NCBI GenBank assembly: GCA_000787465.1
Contig: JSYX01000051.1
Coordinates: forward strand, 1 to 27,478
DNA from: Thermomucor indicae-seudaticae
Taxonomy: Eukaryota > Mucoromycota > Mucoromycetes > Mucorales > Lichtheimiaceae
Direction of reading: 5' to 3'
Length of the DNA stretch: 27,478 nucleotides
Below the pieces are notes generated by a model that worked only from the letters and a program-made list of their open reading frames with translations, had not been told where the DNA came from and did not search any database. The translations under genes were made by a program, and so were the position numbers. This document shows, piece after piece, positions 1-10,800 of this stretch; the stretch's first letter is position 1; each line of letters begins with the position of its first letter.

Positions 1-3000
1 GGCAACCCTTGGAAGCGGAAGAAGTTGAGAACACTGGGTGACCTTGGGACTCCAAGTCTTCCTTTTCTCCATATTTTGGTACAAGTTACTTGAATGCGCA
101 AATAAATAAAACACTACGCACGCATAAAATAAACGGATGCCTTTTTCTTCCGCCTTGGGGTTTTTAGAGGCGTTTTTGACTTTGATGGTAATGCATTTTG
201 CTAGTTGGTATATATTGACACATTATGCCACATTGCCCAAAAGAACTTTTTGCATTATGCAGGCATATCCAGCAGAGTATTTCATAGGACCTTCAGCTGC
301 GCAATTGCCTTGTATTTGCTAGCAAAGCGACGTTGTAGGTCTCATGATGACATCTTCTGTATACGCAATCAATCTTTTGCATTCGAGTATATGTGCTGCA
401 ATAGTCAGTCTGAATATGTTTAAAAGTTCTCGTTGATTACGACTGGCATAAAAAATCACGCGTTACGCGTGCTCGAGGTAAGTTTTATTGCTAATTTTGC
501 ACTGGTTACAAAGACACGGTTTTCTCTTCGGTAAAGCCCCATTGAATAAGATACAGAGATAGACCCGTGAACTGATATTGCGCGCAAAGAAAAATTATGC
601 TAGTTAGACGATCTTTATTATTACTATCATGAGCTAAAAAGTGTGCATAGGTTTAAGTCAATACTTTAAGGCGTAAAACGAATTCTCCATTTGCCTCATG
701 TCAGATCTGTCGCACGACTCAAACTTTGCCTTTGCCGGGCTACGTTGCGCATAAGATATGTATATTATCTTGATTGATACCCAAGAGTTCAATCTTCAAG
801 GCACTTCAGAGGAAGCATAGTCGCGAATAGCTGCGACGTTTGACGCGTAATCATCCTTTTCAATGACATATGCGACTTCTAACTCCATTCGCTCGCAAAT
901 GCAGAAAGTCGTTCAGATGATTGAAACTTATGTCGAAGACAGCCGGAGGTTGCTTTGTCGACAGTGCCTCTACTATATAGCACATACACGCTCGAGTGAT
1001 GTGGACCGGCATCATCATTTGACGAATTCGTACAGCGTTCGAAAATCGTCTTCATCGGTATCAGATTCGTCGGCTGGGACGTGTTTCTTTTCCTGTCGCC
1101 ATTGGGCCTTCGAGCTTTCGGCGACATTACCCTTACGGCATAGCCGTCGTTCCAGCACCATCGAAGCCGACGTAGAATTAGGGACCACGCCGCAAGATTG
1201 ATCACGACATGTATCTCGAAACAGCTTCCATCCACGGATTCGAACCATGATTCGGGGAATCAGATGGACGGCCAAGTCAACCCCGTAAAGTAAACTGCAG
1301 ATGCTTGCTGCATTTGTGTGTTTCAGTGAAATGCGAAAATCCTAGTTTAATGGTCGGCACACCCGATCCGCGCGGACTAGAGATCGCAAGATGCTTTTGG
1401 CGTTTAGCCGCGTAACAAACGGGGGGGGTGAACGGATATGTGAACGACGGGATGCACATTGCAGCTCCTATTACTAAAAGGGCCCTCTTTGATGTCTTGC
1501 CATGATGACCCGGGAAAGCTAGCATCTCCATATACCACGATTCGGTAATACTGTATTCCTTGTGCCCCCCCTTCGGTCTTGGTAAAGGGTGCACCTTCTG
1601 AAAGTGGCCAAGTCGTCGTTGCCTCGGTGGTTTGTTATGGAACTCTGCCAGCACGTCATATTAGCATATGTGTCATAGAAACTGGAAGATTACCAGCTGA
1701 AAACTCTCTGCCAAGACCTTGTCGTGCGCTCAGATTGGCTAAATGGAACAAAAGTCATCACCTAGAGCTTGATCCGACCTTCAGTATGCTATCACACCGC
1801 TTCAAGATACTGACAGCCATTATTCACAGCGATGCTACTAGGCAAGGAGCAACTTGGAGATGTTCAACAGCTCGAGAGGCAGATGTGTACAACTAACAGT
1901 GGCGGCTCGGTGACTGAGGATGATGTATTAGTCGATCGTTGTAGCGAAGAGAAAGAATTGATGTTGTCGATGGGTCCAAGTATCCATTTCTTTGATAATT
2001 CTAGCATTTTTGCAGTCCGTGGAGCCGGTTGCAATGACAAAACTGGACGTTTTGAGAATCACATGCAACACCTCTCGCAGAAAGTAAGTTTGCCCCGAAC
2101 CTTTGATATTACTGCGCTAAAGTCAAAGAGTTAACTATGCAAATTTATTAGTTGCTTAAAACATCGCCATTTGTGAAGAGGTGTATATAGACATTAGAGC
2201 GGTTAGCATATGTGCAAACCAAGACTGTTGATAGGCCATGTTCTAAGCAGTTGTCCTCTCGTCTTCGCCTGTATCGCATCCATGTGGAATGTTCGGGAAA
2301 CTGAACGGGTTTCGCTCGCGATGATGCGTGTAACAAGTTTACAGTGAAGCAAGACACTTGGTCTTTTCGAGTCACGAGTGTAATTACACTTATCCGTAAG
2401 CCCTTTTTTTTTACAGACGAGCAAGGGGGGTGGAAGAGGCTGGAAGGGTCGCCGAAGAAGCCGTTAAAGTTCTCTTCTGATCCGAGGAACTTAGTGAAGA
2501 GCGACGGAAAGTCTTGCTATTGGTTCTTTAGGGCATTTCGTCCATTAATTACCCATCATTCATAATAGGAACTGACGTTTCATGTATGTCGTTTTATCAG
2601 GTTGATTCATTTTGCCGCTTTTGGACACGTTTACAATGCCATAGCGGACAACCTCTTTCCTTATGCCTTTTGACATGTGATTCAAAACGAGTGTCAAAAG
2701 ATGGTGCATTATTAGCCTGCAGTGTCTAAACGCGTCTTTCCGCTTGAACAATGGATTAGCCCTTTCATCAGCATAACTGCTAGTTGGCAAGATTGCAATG
2801 TAGTGCCGTTAGCAGCTGACTTTAATGAAACGCCTTTGAAGTTGATACATCAAAACTGAATTCGACTTTTTAGGGAATCCGCGTATTATTGGTTTCAAGT
2901 GTTGCTTTGCCTCCTTTCGGTTCGAATTCGATCGATCATCTGTGCCTCTGACTAAAAAGTAATTTGCATTATATCCTTTTCGTTTGCAAGAGGTCAGGAC

Positions 3001-3843
3001 ATGATCGGTTTGAACAGGTGTGCGAAGAAAAGAGGGCCTAAAATATAAGGTTTCCCTGGATTTCGATCAGTCTGTGGGTCCGAATTCCAGACTCTTGGAC
3101 GGACTCAGCAAAACAATTGGGAACACAGCACTTCCACGTTGCCATTGTGAAACGTGTCTGAAAGTGAAATTAGCAGTGTAGCATGATTGGTTCGGCATCA
3201 TCGGGAAGCGGAACGAACCCTGTGCCACAGTGAACCCGTGGCTGGGCAAAACAAAAGCATTTAGCCATTCAAGCTTCTTTTTTTTGGCTTGAGCCACGAC
3301 GCGTGGCATGGCCAAGAAGCTCAATAGACAACACGTGGAATACTATCTTTGAGAGCTTACTATCAGGCAAAGCTATCACTGATGCTGGGCCTGTGTAGCG
3401 TTCGAAATTGCTGGAGATTTCCATTTGCCACATCATCAACGGAAGGGGTTTTGGAGCGGTTTGGTTGGTGCTGCTTTCTGTCGTACGACCCTGTTGCCAG
3501 GAACAACCCTATCGCGGAATCGGCATCTTCCGGCAGTGAATGGAAGGTACGGGAAAACAAAACCAAAGTTTGATTTCATTCCATGAAAGGCAGTTGACGG
3601 ATGCAAAAGGGTGGAGGCCCCATTCAGTGGGACAATCGTTTGCGGCTTTCCTGTCATATGCATTGGGCTTGGCAAAGAGAGAAAGGCTTTCCCAATAGCC
3701 GGTCCGTAGGTGGGCCGACCTGAATTCCGCGCAGCATGACCCATTCCAAAAAAAATTTTTTTACATGCAACCCGAAGAAAGGTCCAACGTACTGGAGAAT
3801 ATGCGTGCAACATGACTTACCGAAATTAGAAACTGGGATTTTG
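1..3843. other. Gene-poor stretch, no supported gene
   Basis: I see no convincing gene in these 3.8 kb. Open frames are short (at most about 125 codons), occur on both strands at the rate expected by chance, show no recognisable motif and cannot be joined by consensus splice sites into a longer product. The frame at 1832-2134 is the most protein-like but has no partner exons that I could find. A perfect RNA polymerase III B-box-like word is present on the minus strand near 1237 without a foldable tRNA around it. The stretch may hold 3' or 5' untranslated sequence of unseen genes or decayed repeats. Confidence 0.5.
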
Positions 3844-3851
3844 TATATAAA
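3844..3851 (+). promoter_or_regulatory. TATA box of a small gene
   Basis: A perfect TATATAAA lies 53 bp upstream of the ATG at 3904. The spacing is similar to that of the TATA box before the Mot1 gene in this window (64 bp), which supports a real promoter for the short reading frames that follow. Confidence 0.45.
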
Positions 3852-3903
3852 GGACGTTTAACCCACGCGGCATTGTTGCCCCACAACGCTTCTTTCTCGA
3901 ATA

Positions 3904-4065
3904 ATGTGCAGCGAAAACCAAACCCTTCCAAGCAACACCGTCGCGATCTCGGCTGATATTCATCCAATGGTCTGCCATGCTGGCTACTATAACTTTTGTC
4001 CTGGCTGTGGTGTCGACATCTCTCAGTTCGCTCACGAAGCCCATTGCCCTTACGCAAAGCGGTAA
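3904..4065 (+). CDS. Small Cys/His-rich protein, putative zinc-binding (53 aa)
   Basis: A 53-codon frame begins 53 bp after a TATATAAA box and ends in TAA. The C-terminal half is unusually rich in metal-type ligands: a Cys-His pair, then FCPGCG (a knuckle typical of zinc ribbons), then a His, and finally HCPYAKR at the end. The spacing Cys-x2-Cys followed about 11-15 residues later by His and His-Cys is what a single small zinc finger would need. I do not recognise the family. A second frame (3977-4123) overlaps it, and one of the two may be a shadow. The sequence AAGCG/gtaaaa at the stop could also be a splice donor, in which case this is the first exon of a longer gene, but no well-spaced acceptor follows. 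Confidence 0.35.
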   Translation: MCSENQTLPSNTVAISADIHPMVCHAGYYNFCPGCGVDISQFAHEAHCPYAKR

Positions 4066-4123
4066 AAAAGAATTGACCAAGAAGAAACGATTCCTCAAGT
4101 GGCCTTATTCCCAAGAAGAATAA
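3977..4123 (+). CDS. Overlapping small ORF with signal-peptide-like start (48 aa)
   Basis: This frame overlaps the Cys/His-rich frame at 3904-4065 in another phase. It starts with a hydrophobic stretch (MLATITFVLAVVSTSLSS) that resembles a secretion signal, followed by a lysine-rich segment (KKELTKKKRF) and a short tail ending in EE. The hydrophobic look could simply follow from reading Cys/His/Tyr-rich codons out of frame, so I treat it as the weaker of the two possibilities. No homologous family is recognised. Confidence 0.2.
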   Translation: MLATITFVLAVVSTSLSSLTKPIALTQSGKKELTKKKRFLKWPYSQEE

Positions 4124-4808
4124 ACGCGAAGCGCCGTATATCTACTCTGTCTCATCATTCCCCATTTGCCTTATATCATCATGTCTTACTGTAAACCTTT
4201 GCTTGCATGCCTTACCTAATCTTGTACATTTCTAGTTATTGTCGTTCAACCCTTCTCCTCATGCTACATAATCAGCAAATAAATATCTTCTATAGACTTG
4301 TATTTTTAGCACTGCGAAAACGTGTTGTTTCGATCAGTGTGCTTTTCTTTTGCGTGAACGCGGGCAGCTGCTCTGCGCGTATTGTACCTGTGACAAGTCA
4401 CGGATCATGATGACCCGTCCCCGATGATGCTATTTGACAGGGCCGTAAAACTTAAATGGCCAGTGCCGTTCCGAAAGAAGCATGAGGTGTTCGCGCGTCA
4501 GCGATGCAAATGACCCATCTATCACGCCTGCTATTCAACCGCATGACACGGTACAATGTTCGAGCCCCTGTGATCTCTTGGGCCGCCTATATTCCACGGG
4601 CATTCTTTCTTGGCGGCAAGCCCTGTCCTTGGCACTGCAATGGACTCGGCTGCCGATCGACCATAGATCACTCACGCCGAATCATTTGACCTAAAAGCAA
4701 TTTGCTCAATCAATCATACTGCGCAGCAAAAAAAATTCATGCCGCCAACCTTGGGGTGGCACAAATCTTTAAAGGAAACGCTCTCTCTCTTGTTCCAGGG
4801 CCGTCCCA
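4124..4808. other. Intergenic, no gene seen
   Basis: The stretch contains only short frames (about 60-70 codons) without recognisable motifs or splice partners. It should hold the 3' end of the small locus before it and the promoter of the nucleoporin gene after it; I did not find a clear TATA box for the latter. Confidence 0.5.
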
Positions 4809-7190
4809 ATGGAGAATCCAGAAAGTCCCAAACAGACCATGGTCATTTGGAGAGACCATGCTCTCGTTGCCCTGGGAAATACGATTCGTTGCTACGATCT
4901 GCGATCGACCGTGCTGAATGCGACATCATTGGATGCAGGCGATCTCGACAGCCTGCCGTACAGTGTAAGTTTGGCTTCATCGTACTGGTGACGTTGTCTC
5001 AACAGTCGGTCAACAGTTGTTTTCGACGCCCAGCATTTTGTTCGACATTGACATGATGCTGCTGAATCCGACAGGCCGGTACTTGGCAGTTGCAGGTGCT
5101 GGCCATGTCATTGTCCTGGAACTTCCGCAGGAGTACAACATGTCAACGTTTTTCTCTTTGAAAAGCATAAAGATTGGTCGCGAGCCATGGTACAGTGGAC
5201 GTTATGCGGTTCGAAAGATGGAATGGCATCCTTTGAGTGCGGACAAAACCCATCTGCTTATTCTTACTAGCGATAATGCGATTCGGTAAGATGACGAGTG
5301 TCGAGGAGGGAATATTCTTTCTTTTTTTGATGGTGTGGCTATGTAGCATGTTTGATATCGTGAGTTCGCCTGAAGTACCGGAAACGACCTTTTCCCTGAC
5401 CGCATCCAGTGCCGGAAGCTTTTCACAGTCCATGCTAGATGATGACGCTGTCGTGTCATTTTCAATAGGCGGACCGTCCGAAGATTCCGACACGAGCTTT
5501 GAGCCTTTGACGTTGTATTATGTATTCCAGAACGGGGATGTGTATGCACTATGTCCCGTCGTACCATGTCACAGGCAAGATCCCTATCAGAATTGCGAAG
5601 TAGCAGCAAGTTCTCTGACATTTTCTTTTTAGTGCTATCTCGCAGCAGCACTTGATTTCGCTGCAACAGAAAATAACGGCAAAGAGGGAACAAGTGTACG
5701 CGTTAAAGTGGAAGACTTCGAACCCCAAAGCAGAAGGCCATCTTGTGCACATTTATGACCTGCAGTACTTTTGGCTTCGTGATTTGTTTGGTCTTATATA
5801 TGCGAACGAGAATGGTATGCTTCGGCTACGTGGAAAAGCGCGATCGACTTCCTGTCTTCCCGCAAAACAAGGCCCTTTCATTGTGTCAACACCCAAAAAG
5901 CAGTCGTCGAGCAGCAGCAAAGTTGTCGATATGCAGTTTATAAAGACGAGACCGTTCAGGCAGCTGGCTATCACGAACACGGATGGTAAAATAGCCCATT
6001 ATTCGCTGGACAGCGAAGTGGATCCCCTATGGTTCGATTACACACACAAGAAGACATCCATATGCGAGGTAAAAGAAAAGCATGCTCTTATTTAACCAAA
6101 CATGTGCTCAAATCAATCTGCGGCAGACGGCAAAGTTTTTCATGTCTTCTGGCGCGCGACCTACGATGACACTGGTTGACACGGTTCAACTGGACGTGCA
6201 GTCGAACAAAAAAGCGCCAAAGTTTGCTTCACTTGGCGGATCAGATCCTCCTTGCTCTTGGTACCATGTCTATTGCGGAGATGAGGTGGTTATCGTGGAT
6301 ATTCAGACAGAACCAACGGAAACCGATGATGAACCTCTGGGTGTGACTCGATATAAGCTGTGTGCATACAGGCCACAGACGCGAGTCCGTTGTACTGAAA
6401 ACAGGCAAGGTTTTCTTTTTCATGCGTTTTTCTGAGCCATGATTTTAACTAGATGTATCCCGAAAGTAGTAGCCTAACTGCTTCCGCCCTTTGGCAATAC
6501 AGTCCTTCGGAGTATATTCTTTTGACTTTGTCAAACACACCGCAGGAGAAGAAGAAGAAGAAGTTTACCGGTAGGTTGAAGACCAAAAACAAGAACTACG
6601 GCAGCCGCGCAGGCGGAAGATATTATTCAGCAAACAGTAGCAGCTCAATGTTGCAAGAACCCGTTAGCGAAATTACTTCACGTTTAGGACATGTTCAGTT
6701 AGATCAATTATTCGTACAAGAAAGTTCTAGTGCAAGCTACAACAAAAACACAACAGAAAAAGAAGGCTGCATTGAAGATCTCGAGAACCACAGGACTACT
6801 AACCATGCTGCTATAGTGGAGGAATTGGAACAAAGGTAACATATCACTGCGTGTTGTGTCTGGAACAAATGTAAAACATGGCTTGTTAGGCTTCGATTTT
6901 ACGAGGGCATCCACCGGCAGCAAACAGAAACGATAAAAAAATTGACGGATTGCATCGAAAAGCTGTGCTCCGGGATCAGTAGTCGTGAACGTTATCAGAG
7001 CGCTTTGGAAAAGCATGTCAAGCTCTCACAGGGCGTGGACAACATATTACACAACATGTTGGCCAAAGATCTCGATTTGTCTGACGACCGGCAGCAGTCA
7101 TCAACAACAACAACAAAGTGGGATGGCTTTAAGCCGCTTTTTGAGTATGAGCGTGGAGCTGATAGGATTATCGAAACGAACACACGCTAA
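4809..7190 (+). CDS. Nup88/Nup82-family nucleoporin (678 aa, 7 exons)
   Basis: Model: exons 4809-4964, 5017-5285, 5347-5574, 5633-6068, 6127-6404, 6467-6835, 6890-7190; all phases agree and give 678 aa, close to the 710-740 aa usual in the family. Nup88/Nup82 proteins sit on the cytoplasmic face of the nuclear pore, with an N-terminal beta-propeller that docks partner nucleoporins and a C-terminal coiled coil, and serve mRNA and protein export. Here the N-terminal part has propeller-like beta repeats (for example LAVAGAGHVIVLELP, LYYVFQNGDVYALCP) and the last 150 residues are helical and coiled-coil-like (EELEQR then FYEGIHRQQTETIKKL). Introns 3 and 5 appear to use GC donors (CAG/GCAAG), and intron 5 seems to skip an AG too close to the branch site. 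The start ATG at 4809 (MENPESPKQ) is chosen because the propeller begins right after it. Assignment rests on overall pattern, not on a diagnostic motif. Confidence 0.68.
5575..5632 (+). other. GC-AG intron 3 of the nucleoporin gene
   Basis: The donor is CACAG/GCAAGA and the acceptor TTTTTAG/TGC. No GT donor nearby joins the two exons in phase 2, while this GC donor has the strong AG/GCAAG context known for GC-AG introns. Removing it joins LCPVVPC to AISQQHLISLQQ in frame. Confidence 0.6.
6405..6466 (+). other. GC-AG intron 5 of the nucleoporin gene
   Basis: The donor is AACAG/GCAAGG. The acceptor that keeps phase is CGAAAG/T at 6466; the earlier AG at 6451-6452 follows a TTAAC branch-like word by only a few bases and would give the wrong phase. 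A weaker alternative is a GT donor inside the preceding exon at CGA/GTCCGT, using the first AG. Confidence 0.45.
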
Positions 7191-7827
7191 GCAAAAGCGT
7201 TGTTGCTGGAAACAGACACTTATTTTGCATATGCTCTGTATCTTTCTCGCTAATCTCGTATGGATTGCTGAATATTCTAGGAACATCTTCACTTTAGCAT
7301 CTGTATTGTATCTAAAATGATTCATTCAAATGGAGGAAGCGTCTTGTATCCACTTAACCCCTCACTTAGAAGAGGAATTCGACGATCCTAATAAGTGTAT
7401 TTCCTTTCTTCTCTCGCCGGGCCAACTAAAGCTTACTTGTCATTTAAGCATGATTATCTTCCCCACTCGCTTGCTTTCGGGAGTTTCAGGATACCAAGTA
7501 GTTCAAATCTACTTTCAAAATCACTAGACCAACCGATCTCATTCACACTTACTGAATTGCTAACTGAAAGTGCTCGAAATCAATGGGTTTCAATCATGCC
7601 TGAAACAACGTTTAAGAAGTCGTGTGCCTGGAAGCACCTATACGATTACGACTTAAATGTGCCTGAGATCAGTGTCTATTTTGCGGATGAACAGACATTG
7701 ATTGTAGATAGTAGTCATCATTGCTGATTTCTGTGATGGATCGCTGGAAAAGCATTATGCATGAGAGACGACATACCACCATCGGAGATTGAACGCATTA
7801 AGGCTCAGGGCTGAGAATGCGAAAAGG
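7191..7827. other. Intergenic with an unexplained open stretch
   Basis: Between the nucleoporin stop and the Mot1 promoter there are two overlapping plus-strand frames, 7330-7527 and 7395-7727. Neither has a recognisable motif. The first opens with an acidic N-terminus (MEEASC), the second continues to 7727 with ordinary-looking composition, and one shift in frame would join them to about 130 codons. They could be a small frameshifted gene, a missed intron or chance. Confidence 0.3.
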
Positions 7828-7835
7828 TATATAAA
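7828..7835 (+). promoter_or_regulatory. TATA box of the Mot1 gene
   Basis: A perfect TATATAAA stands 64 bp before the chosen Mot1 start codon at 7899. It is the right distance for a fungal core promoter and supports that start. As Mot1 acts on TBP at TATA promoters, the element might allow feedback on the gene itself; that part is inference. Confidence 0.6.
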
Positions 7836-7898
7836 GCTTCGCTCCCAGAAAAGCCACCTTATTGGGGAAATCGAACCTGCAGGCGAGTCCTTTTTCAT

Positions 7899-10800
7899 AT
7901 GGCGACAAGGTAATTCTTTTTTCCTCCGAGCCCCATTTCCTTATTTAACAACATGTACACAAAAGACTCGACCGTCTGGTGCTCTTGCTAGACACTGGGT
8001 CCACGGCTGCAGTTCGGCGAACAGCCGCGCAGCAACTGGGCGAAATACAAAAGCAGCACCCTGGCGAACTTTATAACCTCCTTTCTAGAGTAAGCGTCTT
8101 TCATGCCCGTCCAAAAGAAAAAGAATAGATATAATTATAGTGTTGGTGAAAACAGGTGGTTGTCCACTTGCGCAGCAAAGCTTGGGACACACGATGGGCC
8201 GCTGGTCAAGCACTCGAAGCGATTGCAGCCAATGTACCGGCTTGGGATCCAGACAACGACGAGAGTTTAAAGCAAGAAAAACCACAAAGTGCCGGCGATG
8301 AAGAACAAGAAGACACAATGCACAAACTGTCATTCAATGAGTTTGATCTTGCCTCGGTTCTGGCGCATGGGAAACTCTTGTTGGGCTCAGCAGGCAAAGA
8401 GTATGATATCGACTTTTCAGACATGAGTCCGCAAGAAAGACTGGAGATGCAACGACGAAACCTCAGGGAGCGATTGGGCTTGACTAGTCAATTCATGGAT
8501 GGTAAAAGAAAGTTTTAAAAAGTCGATAGGGGATAGGGAATGCTGACGTAAAAGGGGGCCCGGGTCTTTTTTAGTGGACCTCGTTGAAGAGGCCGATCTT
8601 GAAACGACAAAGAGACCATCATCCAATAACAACAGCAAGAAATCATCATCATCATCAGCAGCCGCACCTCCTCCTCCAACACCTGCCGTTGCAGAAATCA
8701 ACATGGCAGGTTTATCAGCTCGAGAACGAAACATGTTGAAACGCAAAATGAAAAATGATGCCAAGATGAATAAGAACAAGGACAAGTAAGTTATCAGAAA
8801 AGAGTTGCTGTCATTTCCATTGTTTGATTGATTGTATCATAGAGTTCGTGTGGTCGATCTCAAGGGCAAAACAACAGCGACCCCGGTCAAGGTGAAAAAG
8901 GAGTCAGAGGGTAAGTAAGCATTCATGCCGTGCACAGTTTTCAAGCAATGACATTAAAAGAAATGTCTTGCCACCTAGAGTTTGAGTTGACTGCACAGCC
9001 CCAGTCCAACAAGTTTGTGGTGGAGTCAAAAAAACCAGCGCCAAGCCAAGAAGCTCAAGTCGAACAGCCCTCCGTTGATTGGCCGTTCAAAATGGTGTGT
9101 GAGCATCTTTGCATGGACCTTTTTGATCCGGCTTGGGAAATCCGTCACGGTGCGGGTATTGGTCTTCGTAGTATCTTGAAAGCGCACGGCGCCGGCGCGG
9201 GTAAACGAGGCAAGTATTATTTATTGGGTCAGCGGTGGTGATACGGAACACAAAGCTAAACAGGGCTGCAGCTGGCCAGTCGAAAGAGGCAAACGAAGCG
9301 ATGCATCACGCTTGGCTAGAGGACGTTGCGATACGCCTGTTGTGTGTCTTTACACTAGACCGCTTTGCTGATTTCGTTTCCGACCAAGTCGTCTGTCCTG
9401 TGCGCGAAACTTGCTCGCAGACATTGGGCGTAGTGTTGCAGTACATGCGACCAGAAGCGGTGGAGAAAGTCCATACGACTCTGCTGAAGCTCATCACTCA
9501 AGACGACCCTGCCTTTGGTGGTCGCTCTATTTGGGAGGTCCGACATGCAGGTTTGCTTGGCCTGAAATACGCCGTGGCGGTGCGGAAAGATCTAGTGGAT
9601 AAGCTTGTGGAGGGCACTACTGGGGCCGTGGTGCTTGGGTTACGCGATGCAGACGACGACGTACGGGCAGTTAGTGCAGCGACCTTGCTGCCGATCACAG
9701 CAGAGTTTGTGCGCATGAGTTCACAGGATCGAATCCAGGACGTGATCATCACCTTGTGGGACTGCTTGATCGACCTAAAAGACGATTTGACTGCTTCGAC
9801 GGGCGCGGTAATGGACCTGATAGCCAAGATGTTTGAGCAGCCGGGTGTTATGGATATCGTACGAGCAAGATGTTCCTTGTCCGAACTTGTACCGCGGTTG
9901 TATCCTTTCTTTCGGCATACGATCATGAGCGTCCGGATGGCAGTACTCACGACGCTTCAGACATTCTTGGAATGCGGAACAGCTTCTGAATGGCTCGATG
10001 AACGTGTGTATCGATTGGTTTTCCAGAACTTGGTAGTTGAGGAGAAACAGCAACTACTCGAGAAGACGCTCGCCGTTTGGCACGATTTGACGATTCGTGG
10101 GTTAGTGGACGTTTCACTCGTGCTCACAAGCACGCAAAACTGGCTGGGTAGTTGGTTCGAAGTCGCCATGACACCAGTGGGTCAGCCCTTGGATGTTGCA
10201 ACACACTTTTATAAACCGCCTGGCGCTTTCGGTTTAGGTGGTTCGGTCACGGTGGATGTGGTTAGCAAGAAGGGCGGTTTCAAGAAGGACAGCAAGAGTA
10301 GTACGAGCGGCAGTCGAGAGGGCAGTATCGACGCTGACGCAAGTCATAACCTGGATGCCGGTATGATTGCCCAAGACTTTTCTCTTATTACGGTCGACCA
10401 AGTGATGCGATGCCGAGTGGCGTGTGCGGTGGCATTGGGCATGGCAATGAGTATGTGGCCAGACGATACAATGGAAGTGTCATATCAAGAAGTGCTCTTG
10501 ACGTTGTTGACGTCGCAATGGGCGCTCAAGCGGCAGCTGGGAGCCATGGCCATCGAAGAATGGGCTAAAGCGGTTTTGAAAACACGGTACAATGCAGACA
10601 GCGTCAGCCGTGCACCTGCGGACGTGATTCTGGCTTCCATGCACAAGTTTCCAAAGACCCTTTCCCAAGCCATGATTGCCAGTCTAGAATCGGGGACTAG
10701 TGCGCAAGCAACCAGCTTTTACTTTGAACTTGTCCATGTTTTAAAGAGAATACGCGGCGAATGCCAGGCGTTACTGAATGCGTTTGTGGAAGCAAAAGTA

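Noticed and set aside
1190..1280. Possible tRNA on the minus strand around a perfect B-box (GGTTCGAATCC)
   Set aside because: A T-arm-like stem forms, but no matching acceptor 5' strand, D-arm or anticodon arm is found at the right distance, and no T-run follows closely.
1277..1654. 125-codon minus-strand ORF in the gene-poor start of the window
   Set aside because: Ordinary chance length for this composition, no motif, no splice partners and overlapping frames on both strands.
2900..2960. B-box-like GGTTCGAATTC near 2920
   Set aside because: No foldable tRNA and no nearby terminator; the word occurs by chance in a short inverted EcoRI-like sequence.
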